DNA from: Colwellia sp. 75C3
GTDB lineage: Bacteria > Pseudomonadota > Gammaproteobacteria > Enterobacterales > Alteromonadaceae
Direction of reading: 5' to 3'
Assembly: GCF_002836255.1 (NCBI RefSeq)
Contig: NZ_PJAU01000055.1
Location: forward strand, 186,001-250,000
DNA length: 64,000 bases
Shown here: positions 53,332 to 63,563 of the stretch, piece after piece
Position numbering within the stretch: the first letter of the stretch is position 1
Layout of the letters: the number at the start of each line of letters is the position of its first letter
Made by a program: the position numbers and the translations under genes
Notes under the pieces: model-generated
What the model saw: the letters and a program-made list of their open reading frames with translations, nothing else
The model's database searches: none
What the model was told of the DNA's origin: nothing

Positions 53332-56319
53332 ATGAAATATATCTCTTCAAGTGTTTTCGGTCGGTTTATTGGAATATCTACAGCAATAGAAATTAGTGAC
53401 ATGGGTGTAACCATTGAAGTTAAAGACCGTTGTATCAAGCTTCAATGGGAAGAACTGATTGTTCCACCAGTATTTAATCTGAGCTTCCTCGGACAAATAA
53501 TTTCATTTAAAACGGCAAAGAAAAACTATAGTTTTACCATGCTTAGCTATAGCTCAAAGCGACTACAAAAAACTAACTGTGAACACCTTTGGGCAAATGC
53601 CAATATTAAACGTGTTGAAACGTTATTAACCACTATAGAAAAAATCACTACTAATCGATATTTACGCCAATCAACAATTGAATCTATTCAATCAGCAGTA
53701 GATCAGGAGTGTAACCGGTGGTTTCCTTGGTTTAACTCAAGCAAGTTAAATAAAGCTGGCAAAGCCAGAGTAACTATTGCAGAAAGGCTACAATCGCTAT
53801 GGTATTACCAAAGCTGGCAAGCACAGGGCATAGCTGGTTGTCGTGAAAGCTATATCAATAAACAACTTCAAACGTATAAAGGCTTTTTTGATAAGGTTGA
53901 GTCTAATCCTTTAACACTTCGTCAGCGCAGAGCCTGTATTATCGATAATGATAATAACCTGCTGCTAGCTGGCGCTGGTACAGGTAAAACCAGTGTTATG
54001 GTTGGTCGGGCAGGGTATTTGTTGAATAGCCAGCAGGCGAAGAGCAATGAAATATTACTGCTCGCTTATGGTCGTAAAGCGGCAGATGAAATGGATGAAA
54101 GAATAAAGGATAAGCTAGCTACTAATAAAATAAGCGCAACAACTTTTCATAGTTTAGGGCTTAATATTATCACCCAGGTTGAAGGGAATAGACCTAACTT
54201 ATCGATATTTGCAGAGGATGAACAATCAAAGTTTACCTGGATTAAAAGCTATTTTAAAAAGCTCATCAATGAGCAGGCTCAATATCGTGAGCTTATTCTA
54301 GAATATTTCACCAAGTACTATTACGTTGAACGAAGTTGTTTTGATTTTAACAGCCTAGGTGAGCGTTATCAGTACTTTAATGATAACGATATTCGTAGCT
54401 TTAAAGGTGAGCAAGTCAAAAGTTTTGCTGAACTTTATATCGCCAATTGGCTTTTCACTTACGGTATAGAATATCGATACCAAGCTAAATACGCCTATGA
54501 TGTGAAAACAAAAGATAATAAACAATATCAGCCTGATTTCTTCCTTCCAAAACTAGATGTTTATATTGAATATTATGAGATCGATAAAAATGGAGATACA
54601 CCCACTTATATTGATAACAATACATACCACGAAGGTATCAAACACAAGCAAGGCATTCATAATCAATTTAAGACTCAATGCCTTGAGTTTACCTATGCTC
54701 AGCATAAAGAAGGTAAGTTACTAAGCAGGTTAATGGTGCTATTGATTGAGCGACAAACACAATTAAGTTTATCACCGGCTGAACTAATCTCTAGCAAGTT
54801 AGTATCTACAGAGTTAATACTGACCACCATAAATGAAAGTGGCAGAATAACGGCGCTTGCAAAAACATTTTCTCAACTCATTGGGCTATATAAGGCGGCT
54901 TGTTTTAATAGTACTTTAGACAATGCCTTGGAAATTACTTTAAGAGATAAGGTTATTGCTCACTCTGAAGATCCAAAACAGACCAAAAAAGCGCTAGCAT
55001 TGCTTGAGCCTATTTTACTCGCTTATGAAGAACGCTTAACAGGCCTCACTGAAATTGATTTTGAAGATATGATTAATAAGGCGTTAACCTATGTTCAATC
55101 GGGGCAGTTTAATTCTCCGTGGCGTTATATCATGGTAGATGAATTTCAAGATATATCCGAGCCTCGGGCGCGCTTAGTTAAAGCGTTACGCGATAATAAT
55201 AAAGAGTGTTCTGTTTTTGCTGTAGGTGATGATTGGCAGGCTATTTACCGCTTTAGTGGTGCTGATCTTACTTTGACCACAGACTTTTCAACTTATTTTG
55301 GCGCAACGACTCAATCTGTATTAGATCTAACGTTTCGATTTAATAGCCAAATTGGCAAAGTCGCAACAGATTTCATTAGTAAAAATCCAGCACAAATTAA
55401 TAAAACCATTAAATCGTTGAAGCAAGTTAAAGCGCCAGCTGTATCTCTGATTAAACGAGATGGCGGTCAATTTAACTCACAAAAAACAGTACTTATCGAT
55501 GAAATGGCAAATGGGGCTATTGATGAGGTTTTAGCTGCTATTTCAATTAACGTTGGTAAGCCGGTAAATGTCTACTTATTAGCACGTTTTTGGTTTCTCT
55601 TACCAAGCAGTACCGACCTTAAAAGATTGAATAACCAATACCCTTTATTAACTATTGAGGCTCACTCTTTTCATACATCAAAAGGAAAGGAAGCAGATTT
55701 TGTTATTATTGTTGGATTGAAGAGAGGTGTTCATGGTTTTCCTTCTGAAAAAGAAACACCAGCCCTTATTGATGCACTGCTGGCGAAAAAAGAAACCTTT
55801 GCTTATGCAGAAGAGCGCCGATTATTCTATGTAGCGTTAACTCGAGCTAAAGATAGAGTTTATATTATTGCCGATATGGTCGATGCCAGTTGCTTTGTTA
55901 AAGAACTTATTGATGAACACAACATTGAATTGCATGAATTTGAAAGTACATCAAATCAATCGTTGATAACTGACTTACATTGTACAGTTTGTGAAACCGG
56001 ACAACTAAAAAAACGAACAGGCCAGTTTGGCGATTTTTATGCTTGCTCTCATTATCCTCGTTGTGCGCATAAAGAAAAGCCTTGTGCTAAATGTGACAGC
56101 CCAATGACAGCTAAACGCCATCCAGATTTTAAAGTTTGCTTGAATGACTCATGCAGAAGTTTAATACCAAGGTGTGAAAAATGTAATGCTGACATGATTT
56201 TACGTTCAGGTAAAAATGGTGAATTCTGGGGATGTGAAAACTATAAAGGAAATGAGCCGATGAGTTGTAAGAATGCCTTAGATAACGCAAAAGTAAACTG
56301 GCCAGAAGCAGTAGACTAA
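53332..56319 (+). CDS. Helicase IV-like UvrD-family protein with predicted nuclease insertion and zinc fingers
   Basis: A 995-residue protein. Residues 1-200 resemble the N-terminal region of E. coli helicase IV (HelD, 684 aa). Walker A AGAGTGKTS is near 211-220, YGRKAADEM follows, Walker B MVDEFQDISEPRA near 599-612, then GDDWQAIYRFSGAD, HTSKGKEAD and YVALTRAKDRVYI. Between the first helicase motifs, about 355-465, lies an insertion with Glu in FAELYIANWL, YQPDFFLP and VYIEYYEID, the pattern of a PD-(D/E)XK nuclease. Residues 882-990 hold cysteine pairs of topoisomerase-type zinc fingers. The probable role is DNA repair or restriction of damaged or foreign DNA. Confidence 0.85.
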   Translation: MKYISSSVFGRFIGISTAIEISDMGVTIEVKDRCIKLQWEELIVPPVFNLSFLGQIISFKTAKKNYSFTMLSYSSKRLQKTNCEHLWANANIKRVETLLTTIEKITTNRYLRQSTIESIQSAVDQECNRWFPWFNSSKLNKAGKARVTIAERLQSLWYYQSWQAQGIAGCRESYINKQLQTYKGFFDKVESNPLTLRQRRACIIDNDNNLLLAGAGTGKTSVMVGRAGYLLNSQQAKSNEILLLAYGRKAADEMDERIKDKLATNKISATTFHSLGLNIITQVEGNRPNLSIFAEDEQSKFTWIKSYFKKLINEQAQYRELILEYFTKYYYVERSCFDFNSLGERYQYFNDNDIRSFKGEQVKSFAELYIANWLFTYGIEYRYQAKYAYDVKTKDNKQYQPDFFLPKLDVYIEYYEIDKNGDTPTYIDNNTYHEGIKHKQGIHNQFKTQCLEFTYAQHKEGKLLSRLMVLLIERQTQLSLSPAELISSKLVSTELILTTINESGRITALAKTFSQLIGLYKAACFNSTLDNALEITLRDKVIAHSEDPKQTKKALALLEPILLAYEERLTGLTEIDFEDMINKALTYVQSGQFNSPWRYIMVDEFQDISEPRARLVKALRDNNKECSVFAVGDDWQAIYRFSGADLTLTTDFSTYFGATTQSVLDLTFRFNSQIGKVATDFISKNPAQINKTIKSLKQVKAPAVSLIKRDGGQFNSQKTVLIDEMANGAIDEVLAAISINVGKPVNVYLLARFWFLLPSSTDLKRLNNQYPLLTIEAHSFHTSKGKEADFVIIVGLKRGVHGFPSEKETPALIDALLAKKETFAYAEERRLFYVALTRAKDRVYIIADMVDASCFVKELIDEHNIELHEFESTSNQSLITDLHCTVCETGQLKKRTGQFGDFYACSHYPRCAHKEKPCAKCDSPMTAKRHPDFKVCLNDSCRSLIPRCEKCNADMILRSGKNGEFWGCENYKGNEPMSCKNALDNAKVNWPEAVD

Positions 56320-56460
56320 GCCATAAATTGCCCAATCCAGCTCAATATTCGTTTTATAAATAAGCTATCGTATTCATACCGCTAAAATTTATTTTTGTTG
56401 TTTTTTTACTTCTAAATAATTCGAGCTAAGATAAATATATAACTCGAATTATTTAATGTC

Positions 56461-58011
56461 ATGCATATGCCTTTCAGTTTACTTAAAAGTGATGAAGATA
56501 AGCCACAATTAAAACCATGGCGAATACTCATAGTTGATGACGAAATAGACATACATACCGTAACAAAAATGGCACTGAAACGGTTTGAATTAGAAGACCG
56601 TGGGGTAGAGTTTTTAAGCGCCTTTAATTCAATTGAAGCAAAGCAAGTTCTTGAAGAAAATGATGATATAGCATTAATATTTCTTGATGTTGTTATGGAA
56701 ACTGACGACGCTGGTTTGAGAGTGGCTAAATGGCTGCGGGAAGAAAACAAAAATACTTTTACTCGCATTATACTCAGAACAGGACAGCCAGGGCAGGCAC
56801 CTGAAGAAGAAGTTATTATGACTTATGATATTAATGACTATAAACAAAAAACGGAGTTAGACAGAACAAAATTATTTACTACGGTTGTGACTGCTTTAAG
56901 GGCCTATCGAGACTTGATTAAAATAGACCAATCAAGAACTTATGAAAGGGCTTATAGGTTAGGGTTGCAGCAGGTCATTGAATCGACGACTGATTTACTT
57001 GAAAAGAAAACATTAAAACATTTTTTTAATGGATTATTACAACAAGTCGTTTCTTTAATTCATGTCGATCAAAAAGGTGCTTTAATAAAACCGGTTGATG
57101 GAGCTGGGACTATTTGTTACGCGAACGATTATCAAATCATTGCTGAGTGCGGCAATATTTCATTAGATAATGGATTAGAAGCTAAAGCCATTGAGTTATT
57201 AGATGAAGCTAGAAAAATAAAAGGCAGTGTTTATGATGGCGAACACTATGTTGCTTACTTCCCTTCAAAGAGTGATCAAGAAAGTTTATTGTATTTAAAA
57301 GGCAATCAAATTGAGTTATTAACGGATGTTAATGTTCAATTGCTTAATTTATTTTCAAATAGTATCGGTATTGCCTTTGATAATTTATTACTGAATGAAG
57401 AAATAATTAAAACACAAGAGGACTTAATAAACCGATTAGGTAATGCAGTAGAATCTCGCTCGAAAGAAGCCGGTAATCATATCAAGCGTATGTCAGAATT
57501 TTGTTTTGTAATAGCGAAGGAGTTGAAACTCTCTGACAGTGATTGTGAAATTTTAAAGCAAGCAACGCCAATGCATGATGTAGGTAAAATATCTATTCCA
57601 GACAGCATACTTTTAAAACCAGGTAGATTATCTGACGAAGAAATGGCTATCATGAAGCAACATGCTGAGATGGGTTTTGATATCTTAGCGGGCTCGGATA
57701 GGCCTATATTAAAAGCGGCGGCGATAATTGCGCAACAACATCATGAAAAATATGATGGAACGGGCTATCCCTCATCATTAAAAGGCGAAGAGATTCATAT
57801 ATTCGCAAGAATAGTCGCTGTTGCAGACGTGTTTGATGCATTAATTCATAAACGTTGTTACAAAGAGCCTTGGGCGTTAGAAGATATTTTGAAACTACTT
57901 AAAGAGGAAACCAATAAACATTTTGATCCTGATGTAGTCTCTGCGCTTATGAATAGACTTGACGATATAGTTCAAATAAATATTGAGCTAACCAAAAGCG
58001 ACTGTTTGTAA
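56461..58011 (+). CDS. Response regulator with DUF3369 and HD-GYP phosphodiesterase domains
   Basis: A 516-residue cytoplasmic regulator. Receiver (about 20-145) with Asp26/Asp27 and phospho-acceptor Asp76 (IFLDVVME); a DUF3369 sensor domain (about 160-315); and an HD-GYP domain (about 325-500) with HDVGK near 372 and an intact GTGYP near 436, so c-di-GMP hydrolysis is expected. The ribosome site is weak and an ATG two codons downstream is also possible. It is followed after 4 bases by a histidine kinase that is its probable partner. Confidence 0.93.
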   Translation: MHMPFSLLKSDEDKPQLKPWRILIVDDEIDIHTVTKMALKRFELEDRGVEFLSAFNSIEAKQVLEENDDIALIFLDVVMETDDAGLRVAKWLREENKNTFTRIILRTGQPGQAPEEEVIMTYDINDYKQKTELDRTKLFTTVVTALRAYRDLIKIDQSRTYERAYRLGLQQVIESTTDLLEKKTLKHFFNGLLQQVVSLIHVDQKGALIKPVDGAGTICYANDYQIIAECGNISLDNGLEAKAIELLDEARKIKGSVYDGEHYVAYFPSKSDQESLLYLKGNQIELLTDVNVQLLNLFSNSIGIAFDNLLLNEEIIKTQEDLINRLGNAVESRSKEAGNHIKRMSEFCFVIAKELKLSDSDCEILKQATPMHDVGKISIPDSILLKPGRLSDEEMAIMKQHAEMGFDILAGSDRPILKAAAIIAQQHHEKYDGTGYPSSLKGEEIHIFARIVAVADVFDALIHKRCYKEPWALEDILKLLKEETNKHFDPDVVSALMNRLDDIVQINIELTKSDCL

Positions 58012-58015
58012 TTCT

Positions 58016-59401
58016 ATGGATATTAACAAAAACGCTGATAAGAACTATCTCAATGTTATAAATGCTTTGTTGAAGATATCTTCGCTTGTTTTGTCTAAAT
58101 TAACTCTTCCTCAAATCTATAAAAAAATCCATAAGATAATTTCTGAAATAATCTATGTAAAAAATATAGCCATATTTTTATACGATCCCATTGATGAGTT
58201 AATTGTGTTTGATTACTTTGTCGATGAAAAAGATAAAGTAATCTTAGGTACAACCATGCCAATTGGAGAAGGCCTATCTTCTTATGTCATTAGACAAAAC
58301 ACACCTTGCCTTTTTACAAGTGACGATCAAAAAGAACTACAGGCGAAGGGTAAAATTTCCCATATCATTGGCTCTCTAAGTGAGAGTTGGATGGGTGCAC
58401 CTATCTCTAACGATGAAGGCATCCTCGGCATTATCATTATACAAAGTTATTCAAGTGATCATATGTATGAGGAAGATGATCTGCAGTTACTTTCTTTTGT
58501 CGCTTCCAACTTAGCTATTGTTCTTCAGCAACGAAAGTTTATAAATAAAGAAATAGAAGATAAGGAATCGCTTGAATGTGGCCTAACAGTCATCAAAAAA
58601 CAAAACTTAGCATTAGAAAGTATGATGGATACGCTAAAAGAGACGCAAGATGAGCTTGTCCAAAAAGAGAAAATGGCTTCCCTTGGTAATTTAGTGGCGG
58701 GTATTGCCCATGAAATCAATACGCCTATAGGTATATGCGTAACAGCAATAACTAACTTACATCATCAATATAAAACGTTGAAAAAGAAAATAACAAATAA
58801 TACGGCATCAGATAAACATCTAGATTACTTTTTTGAAGATGTCGACGAAGCTTGCACCATCATTGAGTCAAATACCTTAAGAGCAGCAAAACTCATTAAT
58901 AGCTTTAAAGAAATAGCGGTTGACCAATCTTCAGAAGCCTCACGTGAGATAAACATGAAAGAATATGTTGATGAAATATTGCTTTCGCTGCGTCCTATTT
59001 TAAAGAAATTACCACATGAGATACTTGTTGAATGCCCAGATAACTTAGTAGTGAAAACAATACCGGGCGCAATTTCGCAAATACTTACCAATATGATAAA
59101 TAACTCAATTATTCATGGTTTACATAATATTCAGAAGGGCTGTATACAAATCAGCATTATTCAAGAAAATGATTTTCTACTTATTTGTTATCAAGATAAT
59201 GGTAAGGGATTAAATGATGGGGAGATAAAAATGTTATTTGAACCTTTTTATACCACCAAAAGAGGCAGCGGTGGCAGCGGGTTAGGCGCTCATCTAATTT
59301 ATAATTTAGTAACGTCGACTTTAAATGGTAAGATCACTGTTCAAAGTGAACCTAATAAAGGTCTTCGCTATGATATATCCATCCCAACTCAATTATCTTA
59401 G
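58016..59401 (+). CDS. Soluble GAF-domain sensor histidine kinase
   Basis: A 461-residue kinase without membrane helices. A GAF domain (about 15-175; KNIAIFLYDP, LGTTMPIGEGLSSYVI) is followed by a coiled coil, HisKA with His232 (GIAHEINTPIG) and an ATPase domain (NNSIIHGL, YQDNGKGL, GSGGSGLGAHLIYNLV). It probably senses an intracellular small molecule and phosphorylates the HD-GYP regulator encoded just before it. Confidence 0.92.
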   Translation: MDINKNADKNYLNVINALLKISSLVLSKLTLPQIYKKIHKIISEIIYVKNIAIFLYDPIDELIVFDYFVDEKDKVILGTTMPIGEGLSSYVIRQNTPCLFTSDDQKELQAKGKISHIIGSLSESWMGAPISNDEGILGIIIIQSYSSDHMYEEDDLQLLSFVASNLAIVLQQRKFINKEIEDKESLECGLTVIKKQNLALESMMDTLKETQDELVQKEKMASLGNLVAGIAHEINTPIGICVTAITNLHHQYKTLKKKITNNTASDKHLDYFFEDVDEACTIIESNTLRAAKLINSFKEIAVDQSSEASREINMKEYVDEILLSLRPILKKLPHEILVECPDNLVVKTIPGAISQILTNMINNSIIHGLHNIQKGCIQISIIQENDFLLICYQDNGKGLNDGEIKMLFEPFYTTKRGSGGSGLGAHLIYNLVTSTLNGKITVQSEPNKGLRYDISIPTQLS

Positions 59402-59512
59402 TCTGAAACATCGTCTAACGATTTAATAACCATCATTTTTTAAAATTTATGTATACTACTTTTATAGTCTGCAATTGATAAAACCATCTGGCATTAAACG
59501 AGGTCGTACTTT

Positions 59513-60421
59513 TTGAATCAAATATTTAGTCAATTTTGCTTAATTCTCATTCTTATCATTACAGGTACTACCTTTTCGGGGGCTTGCCAAGCAGGGCAGA
59601 AAGTTAATCAGTCATTACCGGTTAATGCTACGGGCATGGTTTATGTCGAAATACCTCGAGGGCTTGTCAAAATACAAGGATGGAATAAGCAGGAGGTTAT
59701 GATTCAGGGTGAACTAGACGATACGACTAAGCAGTTAGTATTTAAGACTAAAAACAATAAAACTTTGATCAAAATTAATACCCAGGGACAACAACATTGG
59801 GGAGATTCCAGTGAACTCAATATATTTATGCCACAACAATTACAATTACGTTTTAAAGGAATTGATACGTCCTTTAGCATAACCAATCTAAATAATCATA
59901 TTCAAGGAAAGTCCATTAGTGGTGATTTAGAGGTGAAAAAGTCACATGGAAAAATTAAGCTGTCGGTAGTGAGTGGTGATGTGACACTGATTGAGTCTTC
60001 AGGTTTTACTAAAATAGAATCAGTGAGTGGCACGGTGAATTTTTCAGGTGATTATGAGCAAGCATTTCTTAAGTCTATGTCAGGCGATATCACCGCTAAT
60101 ATTGCCGGTACAGATAAATTAACAATCAAAAATATTTCAGGTGATACTCAAATCAGCGGTCTAGTTAAAAGTAAGGCGGAGTTAAAACTGTCTAGTGTTA
60201 GCGGTGACATATTGTATAAGGTAATTGGTGAGCTAAACGCAGAATGTAAGGTAGTTAGCCAGTTTGGTGGCGATATTATTAACCAGCTTAGCGATGATTT
60301 ACCCATAGATGGAAGTTTACATAAGAAAACACTGAGCTTTATTTCTGGTGATGGCTCTGGGGAATTAAGTATGAATACTATCAATGGCTCAATTTCCATA
60401 GAGAAAGTGACTAATGAATAA
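59513..60421 (+). CDS. DUF4097-type secreted beta-repeat protein
   Basis: A 302-residue exported protein starting at TTG with GAGG upstream. The signal peptide ends near SGACQA/GQK. The mature part is an all-beta repeat of the DUF4097/DUF2807 type, with recurrent SGD turns (ISGDLEV, VSGDVTL, MSGDITA, ISGDTQI, VSGDILY), which suggests a beta-helix in the periplasm or at the cell surface. Function unknown. It heads a three-gene run with 32- and 9-bp gaps. Confidence 0.78.
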   Translation: MNQIFSQFCLILILIITGTTFSGACQAGQKVNQSLPVNATGMVYVEIPRGLVKIQGWNKQEVMIQGELDDTTKQLVFKTKNNKTLIKINTQGQQHWGDSSELNIFMPQQLQLRFKGIDTSFSITNLNNHIQGKSISGDLEVKKSHGKIKLSVVSGDVTLIESSGFTKIESVSGTVNFSGDYEQAFLKSMSGDITANIAGTDKLTIKNISGDTQISGLVKSKAELKLSSVSGDILYKVIGELNAECKVVSQFGGDIINQLSDDLPIDGSLHKKTLSFISGDGSGELSMNTINGSISIEKVTNE

Positions 60422-60453
60422 GTTAATGCTTAGCGATATCAGGGAGAAAATAA

Positions 60454-62691
60454 TTGGATAGATTCTTAGCTCAATTAAGACATCGGCAAGTATTTAAGGT
60501 CGCCACTATATATGCGGTATCAGCTTGGCCATTAATCCAAATAGCCGACTTAGCTGTGCCCGCACTCGGACTACCAGACTCGGTGATGACAACATTATTA
60601 CAAGTCTTTCTCGTTGGTTTCCCTGTTTCTTTGATTTTTGCTTGGTTGTATAATTTTACTGCTAAAGGCATTGTCAGAGTTAAAAGTGGTGGAACTCCAG
60701 ATAGTACACCGCAAGCTAATATCCAAACAACCTTATCTGTTGCAGGATCATTAGCTTTGGCGGTTGTTGTTACTTTAGCTTGCCAACTCTGGTTAGAAGG
60801 TCAAAACCCTCAAACATTGCAACAGAGCCCCGTAGCGGTTAGCGGACAAATACCTATCGCTCAAGAATCATTATCGATTAACAAAAAAGAATCCATTGCT
60901 ATTTTACCCTTCGTTCCCTTCAGTAATGATCCCGAAGATGAGTTTTTTGCTGATGGGATGGTCGAAGAGTTATTAAACTTACTCGCTAAAATTCCCGACT
61001 TACAAGTTGCCGCTAGAACGTCTTCTTTTGCTTATAAGGGTGTCTCAAATAAAACTATTGTAGAAATAGGTCGGGAGTTAGGAGTAGATACAATTCTCGA
61101 AGGCAGTATTAGAAAAAATGACACAACAAATAAAATTCGAGTGACAGCTCAGTTGATAAAGGTAAGTACCGGAGAACATTTGTGGTCAGAAACGTATGAT
61201 CGAGAATATCGTGATATTTTTCAAATACAAGACGATATAGCTAGAGCTGTAGTCAATAAAATGAAAGTCACTCTGCTTGGGGAAACAACCCCATTTGAAA
61301 TGATTGCCGAAACTAATAATGTTGATGCTATGGTCGCTTTTGGAAAAGGTCAACAAGAGCTAGCACATCGTACTGCGCCATCAATTAATAAAGCGTTACA
61401 GCATTTTCAAGAGGCAGTTAAATTTGATGAAGGCTATGCTCGTGCATTTGTTGGTATTGCAAATGCTAATATTTTACTTGCCCTCTATGGTGATTTACCA
61501 AAAGAACAAGCCAATGTCGCGGCGAAAGAGGCCTTAACTACTGCCTTTACATTAAATCCCAACTTAGCTGCGGCACACGCGACTCAAGGCTTATTGTTAA
61601 GCCGAAGTGATGTTACAAAAGCAGAGCAGTCATTTAAAAATGCAATAGACCTTAATCCTAATTATGCAATGGCGTATATGTGGTATGGGTCTTTACTACA
61701 AGGCCGTGGCGATGTCAGTGGCGCTCATAAGTTGTTTGAACAAGCGTATGTTTTAGACCCAAAATCTCCTATTGCAGCATACAATGTGGCCTGGTGTTAT
61801 TACCAAGCAGGCTCTGAAAAAAAAGCGATGGACATATTTTCACAAATTATAAGTAATGACCCTTATTATCCTGGAGCTTATAACTTAGTAGGCGATATCT
61901 TATCAACACGCGGTAGGCTTGATGAGTCAATCAATATGTATGAAAGAGCACTTGATGTTGACCCGATAAATAAGGAAGCAATAAGAGGGTTACTGATTGC
62001 GAATATGGACATGGGAAAAGTTGAGAAAACACAGCAATGGTTTGATTATGCGAGTAAACAAGAGTCACAGTTTTCAGCAGCAGATATAAATTTTATGAAA
62101 GCACGTTTCTATGCTACTCAAGGAAATGTTAATAAAGCCCTTAGTTCGTTAAAAAATATCAAATTCACCGACGAACAAAGAGGCATGAATTATTATGTTG
62201 AAGGTGAAATTGCCTTTTACCAGGGGAAGTATGTTCAGGCTATTACTGCCTTTGAACTACTTCGCAGTGAAAAGTCGAAGAACAGTGACTCTTTTTATTA
62301 CGTATCGGAAGGCCAGTCGGCACTTCATTTAGCTTATTCCTATATACAAATAGAAGAGCTGGAACAGGCAACAACGATTATTGATGGCTTTACTCAATTT
62401 TTAGACAAGGGTAAAAGCAAAAAATCTAACGAGCCTTCGTATTATTATAATATGGCCTTAATTAATTCTTTGAAAAATAATACAAGTGCAACTTATCAAT
62501 ATTTTCAAGGGGCTATAGATGCGGGTTGGATAAAGGTTTGGCAAGCAGATTTAGAGCCAATTCTAGCGAACATGAATAAAGAACAGCAGTTTGGGCAAAT
62601 GATGGGCGGCATAAGAGCTCGACTTGCTACCATGAGAGCGCGTACTAATGGTGACAATACCTTTTTACTTGCTGATAGTGACACTTTCTAG
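60454..62691 (+). CDS. Membrane-anchored TolB-like/TPR protein
   Basis: A 745-residue protein starting at TTG with AGGGAG upstream. The N-terminus (LRHRQVFKVATIYAVSAWPLIQIAD) and two further helices (about 46-66 and 92-112) anchor it. A periplasmic TolB-like/FlgO-like domain follows (about 145-275; SIAILPFVPFSNDPEDEFFADGMVEELLN) and then many TPR repeats (about 320-640). Relatives are often fused to an adenylate cyclase or a CadC-type DNA-binding domain; neither is present here. Probably an envelope scaffold; role unknown. Confidence 0.82.
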   Translation: MDRFLAQLRHRQVFKVATIYAVSAWPLIQIADLAVPALGLPDSVMTTLLQVFLVGFPVSLIFAWLYNFTAKGIVRVKSGGTPDSTPQANIQTTLSVAGSLALAVVVTLACQLWLEGQNPQTLQQSPVAVSGQIPIAQESLSINKKESIAILPFVPFSNDPEDEFFADGMVEELLNLLAKIPDLQVAARTSSFAYKGVSNKTIVEIGRELGVDTILEGSIRKNDTTNKIRVTAQLIKVSTGEHLWSETYDREYRDIFQIQDDIARAVVNKMKVTLLGETTPFEMIAETNNVDAMVAFGKGQQELAHRTAPSINKALQHFQEAVKFDEGYARAFVGIANANILLALYGDLPKEQANVAAKEALTTAFTLNPNLAAAHATQGLLLSRSDVTKAEQSFKNAIDLNPNYAMAYMWYGSLLQGRGDVSGAHKLFEQAYVLDPKSPIAAYNVAWCYYQAGSEKKAMDIFSQIISNDPYYPGAYNLVGDILSTRGRLDESINMYERALDVDPINKEAIRGLLIANMDMGKVEKTQQWFDYASKQESQFSAADINFMKARFYATQGNVNKALSSLKNIKFTDEQRGMNYYVEGEIAFYQGKYVQAITAFELLRSEKSKNSDSFYYVSEGQSALHLAYSYIQIEELEQATTIIDGFTQFLDKGKSKKSNEPSYYYNMALINSLKNNTSATYQYFQGAIDAGWIKVWQADLEPILANMNKEQQFGQMMGGIRARLATMRARTNGDNTFLLADSDTF

Positions 62692-62700
62692 AAATAACAT

Positions 62701-63243
62701 ATGACTAATATTGGTTTTGGAGATAGTAATTTCAATTTTGCAGTGTATATTGCAAATAAACCTAACATGCTTGAATATCAGCACCTGACTGAAGTTACGG
62801 CATTAGTTCAAGGTGAAATAAACGTTATTAACCAAGCGTGTGGCAATGGCTGGCGAAAAGTCTTTAACGTCTATGCAAAGTTGCTCTACGCTTTAGACAA
62901 AAAGTATTTTGTTTATTCAAATAAAGCATCTACTTGGCAAGATTATCGTGATAAATACTTATTGCAAGCGCAAAGTAAAACAGCACTGTTATTTTCAGCA
63001 CCACAATTAATGGCCGGTAATAAATTAAACACAAAAACTGTGCATATTATCTGTGGTAAAGCTCATGCAAAAGCATTACTCAATAGCGGTAAACTCATCG
63101 CGAATTTCGTTTGGCTAGATGATGAATTTGCTATTGATAAAAGAAATAAACTTATAGTTTGTCCGTATTTTGATTATCGACAACTGAGTAATATCAAAAT
63201 TGAGCGCTTGGCAAGATTATTACGAAGTTTTAAAACGGGCTAG
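62701..63243 (+). CDS. Conserved hypothetical protein
   Basis: A 180-residue soluble protein with no signal peptide, membrane segment or motif I can assign with confidence. It is rich in Asn, Lys and aromatic residues, with a basic C-terminus (IERLARLLRSFKTG). It begins 9 bp after the TPR gene and is probably translated from the same message. Confidence 0.65.
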   Translation: MTNIGFGDSNFNFAVYIANKPNMLEYQHLTEVTALVQGEINVINQACGNGWRKVFNVYAKLLYALDKKYFVYSNKASTWQDYRDKYLLQAQSKTALLFSAPQLMAGNKLNTKTVHIICGKAHAKALLNSGKLIANFVWLDDEFAIDKRNKLIVCPYFDYRQLSNIKIERLARLLRSFKTG

Positions 63244-63358
63244 AAAGACTACCCAGGGTCTGTAACAAAGTATATTAAACAAAATTCGGGCTGAATAAAG
63301 CAAACTAAGCCAAGCCAAACTGAGACAACCAACCAACTGACCAAAAAATCCAGCCGTC

Positions 63359-63383
63359 ATTCCCGAAGTTTCTGATCGGGAAT
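63359..63383. repeat. REP-like GTCATTCCCGA hairpin
   Basis: ATTCCCGA and TCGGGAAT form an 8-bp stem with a 9-base loop, inside CGTCATTCCCGA...TCGGGAATCCA, a widespread bacterial intergenic repeat form. The rest of the 320-bp gap (63244-63563) holds a C/A-rich low-complexity stretch (63300-63345) and nothing else I can support. Confidence 0.65.
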
Positions 63384-63563
63384 CCATAGCGTTACCAGCA
63401 TAAAAAACAAATAATTTGCTTTTTCTATTATATTGCTAATACTTAACATGTTTTTATAATCGTTTACTTATATCCATGATGAAGTGTTGAGTTAATTGTG
63501 TTCGAAGTATATCTCTACATTATGACATCACACCATAGACTAGGAATATTTTAGGAAGCTAAC

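Noticed and set aside
53332-56319. A multi-gene phage-defence island around the helicase-nuclease
   Set aside because: Neighbours are sbcB and a two-component pair, with no restriction, toxin or phage genes; only the single protein is of interest.
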